From positions 4,259,909 through 4,320,065 of the forward strand of contig NZ_SIRP01000001.1 in the NCBI RefSeq assembly GCF_011634835.1: a stretch of DNA of 60,157 bases, read 5' to 3'. The stretch comes from Isoptericola sp. BMS4. GTDB lineage: Bacteria; Actinomycetota; Actinomycetes; Actinomycetales; Cellulomonadaceae. Under the pieces are notes generated by a model. It made no database searches. It had not been told where the DNA came from and saw nothing but the letters and a program-made list of their open reading frames with translations. This document shows positions 53,270 through 60,157 of the stretch, piece by piece; within the stretch, counting starts at the first letter, position 1; each line of letters starts with the position of its first letter. A program made the translations under genes and the position numbers.

Positions 53270-55084
53270 ATGAGCACGACCGTCAGCGACTTCGTCATCG
53301 ACCGCCTCATCGAGTGGGACCTGCACACCTGGTACGGGTTCCCCGGCGACGGCATCGGGGGCTTCGACGGCGCCCTGGAGCGCGCCGAGTCCGACGGCAA
53401 GGACTTCCGCTACCTGCGCCCCACCCACGAGGAGGTGGCCGCCTTCATGGCGACTGCCCACGCCAAGTTCACCGGGGAGGTCGGCGTCTGCGTCGCCACG
53501 TCCGGGCCGGGCGCGATCCACCTGCTCAACGGCCTGTACGACGCGAAGATGGACCACCAGCCGGTGGTCGCCGTCGTGGGCCAGCAGGGCCGCGTCGCGC
53601 TGGGCAGCGACGGGCAGCAGGTGCTGAACCTCGAGCGGGCGTTCGACGACGTCGCCGGGTACGTGCAGACCGTCAACACCCCCATGCAGGCGCAGCTCGT
53701 CGTGGACCGGGCCGTCCGGGTCGCGCACGCCGAGCGCTGCCCCGTCGCCGTGGTCCTGCCGGCCGACGTGCAGGACCTGGAGATGGAGGTGCCCGCCGTC
53801 GAGCACTGGGTGTCGCGCACCGGCGTCGGCCACTCCTCGACCGCGCTGACGCCCCCGGAGGACGAGCTCCGGCGGGCCGCCGAGGTGCTCAACGCCGGGT
53901 CGAAGGTCGCCATGCTCGTCGGCGAGGGCGCCCGCGGCGCCACCGACGAGGTGCTCGAGGTGGCGGACCGGCTCGGCGCCGGCATCACGACCGCGCTGCT
54001 CGGCAAGGACGTGGTGCCCGGGGACGTGCCGCACCATGTGCAGCAGCTCGGCCTGCTGGGCTCGAAGCCCGCCTACGACATGATGCAGGACTGCGACACC
54101 CTGCTCGTCGCCGGGAGCAACTACCCCTACTCGGAGTTCCTGCCCGCCACGGGGCAGGCCCGCGGCGTGCAGATCGACCTCGTCCCCCGCAACCTCAGCC
54201 TGCGGTACCCGATGGAGGTCAACCTCGCGGGCGACGCGCGCGCCACCCTCGCGGCACTGCTGCCGTACCTCGCGCACCACGACGACCGCACCTGGCAGGA
54301 GGGCGTCGTCGAGGGCATGCGCGTCTGGGACGACGTCATCGAGAAGCAGGCCCTGGCGGAGGCGGACCCGGTCAACCCGCGCCTGGTGTACCACCGCCTC
54401 AACGAGCGCCTGCCGCGGAACTGCATCGTCACGGCCGACGCCGGCTCGACGGCGGACTGGTACGGCCACCACCTCCGGCTCGGGCGCGACATGCGCGGGA
54501 ACCTGTCCGGCATGCTCGCGTCGATGCTGGCCGCCATGCCGTACGCGCTGTCGGCCAAGTTCGCGTACTCCGACCGGCCGGTGGTGTGCACCATCGGGGA
54601 CGGCGCGTTCCAGATGCTCGGCATGAACGAGCTGCTCACCGTGAAGCGGCACTGGCAGGAGTGGACCGACCCGCGGTTCGTCGTGCTGGTGCTGCACAAC
54701 GACGACCTGACGCAGGTCTCCTGGGAGATGCGCGAGGCCGGCGACCCCCGGTACGACACCTCGCAGCTCCTGGAGGACATGGACTACGCGGGGTACGCCG
54801 AGCTGCTCGGTCTGCGCGGCATCCGCGTCGACCGTCCGGAGCAGGTGGGCGACGCCTGGGACCAGGCGTTCGCCGCCGACCGGCCCGTCGTGCTCGACGT
54901 GCACACCGACCCGAACGTGCCGCCGCTGCCGGCGCACGTGTCGCGGGAGGAGGCGACGGCGTTCCTCGAGACGCTCGCCAAGGGCGACCCGGCCCAGGGG
55001 TCGGTGATCCGGAACTCCGCGCGGGCGGTCGCGGCCCAGCTGTTCGCGCAGGCCAAGCACGCCCTCGGCCGTGGCGACTCCTGA
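53270..55084 (+). CDS. Thiamine-pyrophosphate enzyme, pyruvate oxidase/PoxB type
   Basis: 604 residues with the three-domain acetohydroxyacid-synthase/pyruvate-oxidase architecture. The N-terminal domain has WYGFPGDGIGGFDGAL and the catalytic Glu in RPTHEEVAAFMATAHAK. The middle FAD-type domain follows (about 190-345). The ThDP-binding motif is CTIGDGAFQMLGMNELLTVK with the following N-N-D block (LVLHNDDLTQVS). The likely reaction is decarboxylation of pyruvate to acetate, with electrons to quinone or oxygen; another 2-oxo acid is possible. The next gene begins inside its last codons. Confidence 0.87.
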   Translation: MSTTVSDFVIDRLIEWDLHTWYGFPGDGIGGFDGALERAESDGKDFRYLRPTHEEVAAFMATAHAKFTGEVGVCVATSGPGAIHLLNGLYDAKMDHQPVVAVVGQQGRVALGSDGQQVLNLERAFDDVAGYVQTVNTPMQAQLVVDRAVRVAHAERCPVAVVLPADVQDLEMEVPAVEHWVSRTGVGHSSTALTPPEDELRRAAEVLNAGSKVAMLVGEGARGATDEVLEVADRLGAGITTALLGKDVVPGDVPHHVQQLGLLGSKPAYDMMQDCDTLLVAGSNYPYSEFLPATGQARGVQIDLVPRNLSLRYPMEVNLAGDARATLAALLPYLAHHDDRTWQEGVVEGMRVWDDVIEKQALAEADPVNPRLVYHRLNERLPRNCIVTADAGSTADWYGHHLRLGRDMRGNLSGMLASMLAAMPYALSAKFAYSDRPVVCTIGDGAFQMLGMNELLTVKRHWQEWTDPRFVVLVLHNDDLTQVSWEMREAGDPRYDTSQLLEDMDYAGYAELLGLRGIRVDRPEQVGDAWDQAFAADRPVVLDVHTDPNVPPLPAHVSREEATAFLETLAKGDPAQGSVIRNSARAVAAQLFAQAKHALGRGDS

Positions 55085-58000
55085 GGTGGGCGGCCGGACG
55101 AGCGTGGCGCTCCCCGACCCGGTGCGCCGCACGGGGCCCGACCTGGCCGGGCTCGACCTGCGCGAGCTCGAGCGGGCGCTGACCGACGCGGTGGACGGCG
55201 AGGTGCGCTTCGACGCGGGCTCGCGCGGGACGTACGCGACCGACGCGTCGAACTACCGCCAGGTCCCGCTCGGGGTGGTGGTCCCGCGGACGGTCGACGA
55301 CGGCGCGGCGGCGGTCGCGGTCTGCGCGGCCCGCGGCGTCCCCGTCGTCTCCCGGGGCGGCGGGACCAGCCTGGCCGGCCAGTCCTGCAACGTGGCCGTG
55401 GTCCTGGACTGGTCGAAGTACTGCCACCGGGTGACGTCCGTGGACCCCGGGGCGCGCACCGTCGTCGTCGAGCCGGGCGTGGTGCTCGACGACCTGAACG
55501 CCCGGCTGGCCGAGCACGGGCTGATGTACGGGCCGCGGCCGTCCACCCACAGCCGCTGCACGCTCGGGGGCATGCTGGGCAACAACTCGTGCGGTGCCAC
55601 CGCGCAGGCGTTCGGCAAGACCGTCGACAACGTGGTCCGCCTGGAGGTGCTCACCTACGACGGCCTGCGGACCTGGGTGGGGCCGACGTCCGAGGACGAG
55701 CTGGCGGAGATCCTTGCCGCCGGGGGGCGGCGTGCGGAGATCTACGCCGGGCTGCGGGACCTCGTCGCCGAGTACGGGGACGACGTGCGCGCCCGTTTCC
55801 CGGACATCCCGCGCCGCGTCTCCGGCTACGACCTGGACTCGCTGCTGCCCGAGCACGGCTTCGACGTGGCCCGCGCCCTCGTCGGGTCGGAGGGCACCCT
55901 CGTGACGATCCTGCGGGCGGAGCTCTCGCTCGTGCCCGTCGTGCCGGAGCGGGCCTTCGTCGTGCTCGGCTACCCGACGATCGTCGACGCCGCCCGGGAC
56001 GTGCCGCGCGTCGCGGCGCACGCCCCGGTGGTCCTGGAGGGCATGGACGAGCGCCTCGTGCACTTCGAGCGGGAGAAGGCGCTGAACGCGTCCGCGCTGC
56101 ACCTGCTGCCGGAGGGCGAGGGCTGGCTGCTCGTCGAGTTCGGGGGCACGGACACCGACGAGGCCGACCGGCGCGCGAAGGCCCTGCTCGACGACGTGTG
56201 CGCCGACGGCCGCCAGGACGCCCCGACCGCCCGGGTGTTCGAGGACGAGGCGCACCAGGACGAGATCTGGCAGGTGCGCGAGTCGGGTCTGGGGGCCACC
56301 TCCCGCGTGCCCGACATGGACGACACGTGGCCGGGGTGGGAGGACTCGGCCGTGCCGCCGGAGCGCCTCGGCGACTACCTGGCCGACCTCGGTGAGCTCC
56401 TCGACGAGTACGGCTACGGCAAGGCCTCGCGCTACGGGCACTTCGGGGAGGGCTGCCTGCACCTGCGGGTGCCGTTCGACCTCGTCCGCGCCGAGGGGGT
56501 GGCCGACTTCCGCGAGTTCGTCGGCCGCGCCGCCCGCCTGGTGGCCGGCTACGGCGGGTCGCTGTCCGGCGAGCACGGCGACGGGCAGGCCCGGGGAGAG
56601 CTGCTGCCGGTGATGTTCGGCGACCGGGTCGTCGAGGCCTTCCGCACCCTCAAGCGGATCTTCGACCCCGACGCCCGGATGAACCCCGGGAAGGTCGTGG
56701 ACCCGCACGGCGTCACGGAGGACCTGCGCCTGGGCGCCGACTTCGCGCCCACGCTCCCCGGGCGGCTCGGCTTCGCCTACCCGGACGACGGTGGCGGGTT
56801 CGACCGGGCCGTGCTGCGCTGCGTCGGCGTGGGCTCCTGCCGCAGCCACGAGGGCGGTGTGATGTGCCCGTCGTACCGGGCCACGGGCGAGGAGGAGCAC
56901 TCCACCCGGGGTCGCTCCCGCCTGCTGTTCGAGATGATGACCAACCACCCCGACAGCCCGGTCCAGGACGGCTGGCGCTCCACCGAGGTGCGCGACGCGC
57001 TCGACCTGTGCCTGGCGTGCAAGGGCTGCAAGAGCGACTGCCCGGTCGACGTCGACATGGCCACCTACAAGGCGGAGTTCCTGCACCAGCACTACCGGGG
57101 GCGGCTCCGTCCTCCGGCCCACTACGCGATGGGCTGGCTCCCCGTGTGGGCGCGCCTGGCCGCCGTCGCCCCGCGGGCGGTCAACGCGGCGGCCCACGCC
57201 GGGCCGCTGACCCGCCTGGGCCAACGGCTGGCCGGCGTTGAGCCCGACCGTCCCGTGCCCTACTTCGCCGGCGAGCGCTTCAGCGACGCCTTCGCCCGCG
57301 CCCCGCGCCGCGCCGATGCTCCGGGCCCGCCGGGCCGGCACGGCGACGTGGTGCTGTTCCCCGACACGTTCACCAACTCGCTGCACCCGCACGTCGCCGA
57401 GGCGGCGGTCGAGGTGCTCGAGGACGCGGGGTACCGCGTGCGCGTGCCGCCGCGGACCGTGTGCTGCGGGCTGACGTGGATCTCCACGGGCCAGCTCGGC
57501 GTCGCGAAGCGCGCGCTGCGGCGCGCCGCCGCCCACCTCGCCCCGGCCGTCCGCGCCGGCGTCCCCGTGGTGGGGCTGGAGCCGAGCTGCACGGCCGTGC
57601 TGCGCTCGGACGCTCCGGAGCTGCTCCCCCACGACCACGACGTGGCGCGCCTGCGCGACGCGACGCGCACGCTCGCCGAGCTGCTCGAGGACACCCCGGG
57701 GTGGGAGCCGCCGGACGTGGGCCGCCAGGCCGTGCGCCAGCCGCACTGCCACCAGCACGCGGTCCTCGGCTCCGGCGCCGACGACGCGCTCCTGGAGCGC
57801 GCCGGGGTGGAGACGTCGACCGTCGAGGGCTGCTGCGGCCTCGCCGGGAACTTCGGTTTCGAGCGCGGCCACCTCGACGTGTCGCTCGCCTGCGCGGAGC
57901 ACGACCTGCTGCCCGCCGTGCGCGACGCGGACGATCGGACCGTGGTGCTCGCCGACGGCTTCAGCTGCCGCACCCAGCTCGAGCAGTCCGACGTCGGGCG

Positions 58001-58175
58001 CGAGGGCGTGCACCTGGCCGAGCTGCTGGCGGCGGGCCTGCGCGGGGAGGCCCTGGGAGCACGGCCGGAGCGGCAGGTCGCCCGCCGCCCCGGCCGCCCG
58101 CAGGCGGTGCGTCACCTGGACCGGCACGCCGCACCGCCCCGGCGGGAGCCGTCGACGGCGGGGTGGCCGGCATGA
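55071..58175 (+). CDS. FAD-binding and Fe-S-binding dehydrogenase (D-lactate/2-hydroxyacid dehydrogenase type)
   Basis: About 1034 residues. FAD-binding domain: PVVSRGGGTSLAGQ and GPRPSTHSRCTLGGMLGNNS, then CGATAQAFGKTVDNVVRLEV. The FAD-oxidase C domain ends with [19 protein letters not shown] ferredoxin-like part follows with CVGVGSCRSHEGGVMCPS (about 583) and CLACKGCKSDCPVD (about 646). Two CCG domains close it: RTVCCGLTWISTGQLG (about 797) and GCCGLAGNFGFERGH (about 920). The family oxidises D-lactate or D-2-hydroxyglutarate into the quinone pool. The start overlaps the ThDP gene by 14 nt; GTG at 55086 is an alternative. The C-terminal approximately 40 residues are low-complexity. Confidence 0.88.
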   Translation: MATPEVGGRTSVALPDPVRRTGPDLAGLDLRELERALTDAVDGEVRFDAGSRGTYATDASNYRQVPLGVVVPRTVDDGAAAVAVCAARGVPVVSRGGGTSLAGQSCNVAVVLDWSKYCHRVTSVDPGARTVVVEPGVVLDDLNARLAEHGLMYGPRPSTHSRCTLGGMLGNNSCGATAQAFGKTVDNVVRLEVLTYDGLRTWVGPTSEDELAEILAAGGRRAEIYAGLRDLVAEYGDDVRARFPDIPRRVSGYDLDSLLPEHGFDVARALVGSEGTLVTILRAELSLVPVVPERAFVVLGYPTIVDAARDVPRVAAHAPVVLEGMDERLVHFEREKALNASALHLLPEGEGWLLVEFGGTDTDEADRRAKALLDDVCADGRQDAPTARVFEDEAHQDEIWQVRESGLGATSRVPDMDDTWPGWEDSAVPPERLGDYLADLGELLDEYGYGKASRYGHFGEGCLHLRVPFDLVRAEGVADFREFVGRAARLVAGYGGSLSGEHGDGQARGELLPVMFGDRVVEAFRTLKRIFDPDARMNPGKVVDPHGVTEDLRLGADFAPTLPGRLGFAYPDDGGGFDRAVLRCVGVGSCRSHEGGVMCPSYRATGEEEHSTRGRSRLLFEMMTNHPDSPVQDGWRSTEVRDALDLCLACKGCKSDCPVDVDMATYKAEFLHQHYRGRLRPPAHYAMGWLPVWARLAAVAPRAVNAAAHAGPLTRLGQRLAGVEPDRPVPYFAGERFSDAFARAPRRADAPGPPGRHGDVVLFPDTFTNSLHPHVAEAAVEVLEDAGYRVRVPPRTVCCGLTWISTGQLGVAKRALRRAAAHLAPAVRAGVPVVGLEPSCTAVLRSDAPELLPHDHDVARLRDATRTLAELLEDTPGWEPPDVGRQAVRQPHCHQHAVLGSGADDALLERAGVETSTVEGCCGLAGNFGFERGHLDVSLACAEHDLLPAVRDADDRTVVLADGFSCRTQLEQSDVGREGVHLAELLAAGLRGEALGARPERQVARRPGRPQAVRHLDRHAAPPRREPSTAGWPA

Positions 58176-59281
58176 CGCGGCCGGAGGCCCGGCTGGACGG
58201 CCTCGACGTCGTCGTCTGCCGGGTGCCCACCGAGGCGCCCGAGGCGGACGGCACCCTCTCCTGGGACGCGACGACGGTGGTGCTGGTGCAGGCCCGCAGC
58301 GGGTCGACGACCGGGCTGGGCTGGACGTACGCGGACGCCTCCGCCGCCGGCGTCGTCACCGGGACGCTCGCGGACGAGGTCGTGGGCCGCGACGCCCTCG
58401 ACGTGCCCGGCGCGCACGAGGCGATGAGCCGGGCGGTGCGCAACGCCGGGCGCCCGGGCGTGTGCGCGTGCGCGATCTCCGCCGTGGACGTCGCGCTGTG
58501 GGACCTCAAGGCGCGGCTGCTCGACGTCTCTCTCGCAGGCCTGCTGGGGCGTGTCCGCGAGTCCGTCCCCGTCTACGGCAGCGGCGGGTTCACCACCCAG
58601 GACGAGGCCACGACCCGGCGTCAGGTCGAGGCGTGGCTGGGCGAGGACGGCGTCGGGGCGGTGAAGCTGAAGATCGGCGAGTCGTGGGGCACGCGGGTGG
58701 CGCGCGACCTGGAGCGCGTCGCCCTGGTGCGCGACGTCGTCGGCGCCGACGTCGACGTGTTCGTCGACGCCAACGGGGCCTACGGCGTCGGGCAGGCGCG
58801 GCGGGTCACGCGGGCGCTGGACGAGCACGCGGTGACGTGGTTCGAGGAGCCCGTCACCTCCGACGACCTGCCGGGCCTGGCCCGCGTGCGGGACGCGTCG
58901 CGGGCCGACGTGACGGCGGGCGAGTACGGCTGGACCCTCGGCTACTTCGAGCGCATGCTCGCGGCGGGGGCCGTCGACTGCCTGCAGGCGGACGTCACGC
59001 GGTGCGGCGGCTACACCACCTGGCTGGGTGTCGCGTCGCTCGCCCGCGCGCACCACACCGACGTGTCGGCGCACTGCGCGCCGCAGCTCTCCGCGCACGT
59101 GGCGTGCGCCGTGCCGAACGCCCGCCACCTGGAGTGGTTCGCCGACCACGTGCGCGTGGACGCGCTGCTCCTGGACGGCACGCTGCGGCCCACCGGGGGA
59201 CGCGTCCGCCCGGACCCGGACCGGGCCGGGCACGGACTCTCGCTCGACCCGGCGGGCGTGGCGCGGTACCGCGTCGCGTGA
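58172..59281 (+). CDS. Enolase-superfamily enzyme (mandelate racemase/muconate-lactonising subgroup)
   Basis: 369-residue (beta/alpha)7-beta barrel enzyme. The base motif is AVKLKIGESWG (KxK), the metal ligands are in FVDANGAYG, WFEEPVTSDD and AGEYGWTLGYFE, and a histidine on the opposite face is in DVSAHCAPQLSAH. The N-terminal capping domain is present (about 1-125). The set of residues is complete for proton abstraction alpha to a carboxylate, but sugar-acid dehydratase, racemase and cycloisomerase roles are all possible. Start ATG at 58172 overlaps the previous stop (ATGA), so it belongs to the lactate-type operon. Confidence 0.88.
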   Translation: MTRPEARLDGLDVVVCRVPTEAPEADGTLSWDATTVVLVQARSGSTTGLGWTYADASAAGVVTGTLADEVVGRDALDVPGAHEAMSRAVRNAGRPGVCACAISAVDVALWDLKARLLDVSLAGLLGRVRESVPVYGSGGFTTQDEATTRRQVEAWLGEDGVGAVKLKIGESWGTRVARDLERVALVRDVVGADVDVFVDANGAYGVGQARRVTRALDEHAVTWFEEPVTSDDLPGLARVRDASRADVTAGEYGWTLGYFERMLAAGAVDCLQADVTRCGGYTTWLGVASLARAHHTDVSAHCAPQLSAHVACAVPNARHLEWFADHVRVDALLLDGTLRPTGGRVRPDPDRAGHGLSLDPAGVARYRVA

Positions 59282-59405
59282 CCGGCGATCGCGCCGCCCC
59301 CGGCGGTTCTGCCCACGGAATCCGGCCGTCCCCGCTTGAATGGCCAGGGACGACACGGCCGTGGTGCCGCCCCGGCCGTCAGCGTGGACGACACCGGAGG
59401 TGCGC

Positions 59406-59852
59406 ATGAACAAGGCAGAGCTCGTGCAGGCCGTGGCCGACCGGACGGGCACCAGCCCGGCGGAGGCGCGCAGGCACGTGGACGCGGTGCTCGAGGAGAT
59501 CGTGACCGGGGTCGCCGACGGCGAACGGGTCTCCCTGATCGGCTTCGGCACCTTCGACAGCGCTGCCCGGGCAGCCCGCACGGCACGGAACCCGCGCACG
59601 GGCGCGGTGGTGGACGTCCCCGCCGCCACGGTTCCCCGGTTCCGCGTCGGCGCGTCGTTCAAGGCCCGGGTGGCGGGCGGTGACGGCGTCGCACGCGCGG
59701 CCGCGGTGGGCGCGTCGGAGGCCGCCGTGCCGGCGCCCGCGAAGGGCGGCAAGGACGACGCCAAGAAGTCCGGGAAGAAGAGCGAGAAGAAGAGCGGGAA
59801 GAAGGACGGCAAGAAGGGTGGCAAGGGGAAGAAGGGCGGCAAGAAGAAGTAG
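59406..59852 (+). CDS. HU family nucleoid protein with lysine-rich tail
   Basis: 148 residues. The first about 90 form the HU fold: MNKAELVQAVADRTGTSPAE, VSLIGFGTFDS and ARTARNPRTGAVVDVPA, with the DNA-contacting arm. The C-terminal approximately 38 residues are Lys/Gly repeats (KKSGKKSEKKSGKKDGKKGG), similar in style to mycobacterial HupB and streptomycete HupS, which bind DNA more tightly and help compact the nucleoid. Start ATG at 59406 follows GGAGG by about five bases. Confidence 0.95.
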   Translation: MNKAELVQAVADRTGTSPAEARRHVDAVLEEIVTGVADGERVSLIGFGTFDSAARAARTARNPRTGAVVDVPAATVPRFRVGASFKARVAGGDGVARAAAVGASEAAVPAPAKGGKDDAKKSGKKSEKKSGKKDGKKGGKGKKGGKKK

Positions 59853-59872
59853 CCCGCCCGCACCGCGCCCTG

Positions 59873-60157
59873 TCAGCGCCGCCAGAACAGGTGGTGCGTC
59901 ACCCCGCTCGGGCTGGGGACGACGTCGTGGTGGAACCGCTCGTCCAGCTCGTCGGGCGACTCCCACAGCCGCGATCCGCCCCCGATCTCCAGGGGCACGA
60001 CGGCGACGTGCAGCGTGTCGACGAGATCGGCGTCGAGGAACTCCCCGACGACGGTCGCCCCGCCCCCGAGGCGGACGTCCTTCCCTCCGGCGGCATCGCG
60101 TGCCTGCTCCAGGACGGTGGCCGGGTCGGCGTCGACGAAGTGGAACGTGGTGTCCGA
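59873..60157 (-). CDS. RibD C-terminal/dihydrofolate-reductase-like protein (partial)
   Basis: The last 94 residues of a reductase-fold protein; the 5' part lies beyond the window. The recognisable end reads DVRLGGGATVVGEFLDADLV, then DTLHVAVVPLEIGGGSRLW, close to the YwjB/YyaP branch of the RibD C-terminal family. These are usually NADPH-dependent reductases of unknown substrate. Stop TGA at 59873-59875. It is convergent with the HU gene, 20 bp between stops, with no obvious hairpin in that short space. Confidence 0.82.
   Translation of the reverse strand, partial: SDTTFHFVDADPATVLEQARDAAGGKDVRLGGGATVVGEFLDADLVDTLHVAVVPLEIGGGSRLWESPDELDERFHHDVVPSPSGVTHHLFWRR

Noticed and set aside
1-60157. 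tRNA, rRNA, CRISPR array, insertion sequence or prophage
   Set aside because: I saw no T-loop/cloverleaf pattern, no regularly spaced short repeats, no transposase or integrase motif, and no structural phage gene. A covariance or profile search could still find a missed small RNA.

Overview
The window looks like chromosomal DNA of a high-GC actinobacterium. Nearly every gene has strong third-position G/C, GTG starts are common, and neighbouring genes are often joined by 4-bp ATGA or GTGA overlaps. The gene content (DUF5926 protein, HU with a lysine-rich tail, coproheme-type hem cluster, sugar ABC operon without its own ATPase) fits Micrococcales, most likely the Cellulomonas/Cellulosimicrobium/Promicromonospora group. 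That placement is inference from protein character, not from a marker gene search.

Layout. 0.1-8.2 kb: HAD phosphatase and serS (reverse), then a diacylglycerol-kinase-like lipid kinase and a giant membrane protein that is an internal tandem duplication. 8.2-10.4 kb: SulP anion transporter divergent from a MerR regulator, with a perfect 28-bp palindrome between them. 10.5-16.8 kb: ROK repressor divergent from a sugar ABC importer (binding protein plus two permeases) and a GH13 alpha-glucosidase. 16.8-20.1 kb: reverse operon of ROK kinase, ChbG/YdjC deacetylase and GPH/MFS sugar transporter. 20.3-27.7 kb: glycosyltransferase, DUF5926 protein, and a wall-recycling operon (GntR regulator, N-acetylglucosamine-type kinase, MurQ, AnmK, sodium:solute symporter).

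27.8-32.4 kb is a less regular, partly AT-richer stretch. It holds a DUF4143 ATPase, a tiny membrane protein, a decayed secreted-protein pseudogene, and a CaiB/BaiF-like CoA-transferase carrying an inverted repeat inside its coding region. 32.4-37.6 kb is a very large LPXTG surface protein with 12 Ig-like repeats. It is split by a perfect 59-bp tandem duplication that shifts the frame and creates an ATGA stop/start junction. 37.8-39.2 kb: Ppx/GppA phosphatase and a SHOCT-domain membrane protein. 39.4-48.1 kb: heme genes, hemA divergent from hemE-hemY, then hemC-hemD-hemB-hemL.

48.2-52.3 kb is a run of six genes, all joined by 4-bp overlaps. It starts with a WXG/EspC-like small helical protein and an LXG-like larger protein, followed by membrane and soluble proteins I cannot assign. 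It is the best candidate here for an undescribed (type VII secretion-linked) system. 52.3-60.2 kb: a secreted protein, a pyruvate-oxidase-like ThDP enzyme overlapping a D-lactate-dehydrogenase-like FAD/Fe-S protein, an enolase-superfamily enzyme, HU, and the 3' part of a RibD/DHFR-like reductase cut by the window edge.

I saw no rRNA, tRNA, CRISPR array, transposase or phage gene.
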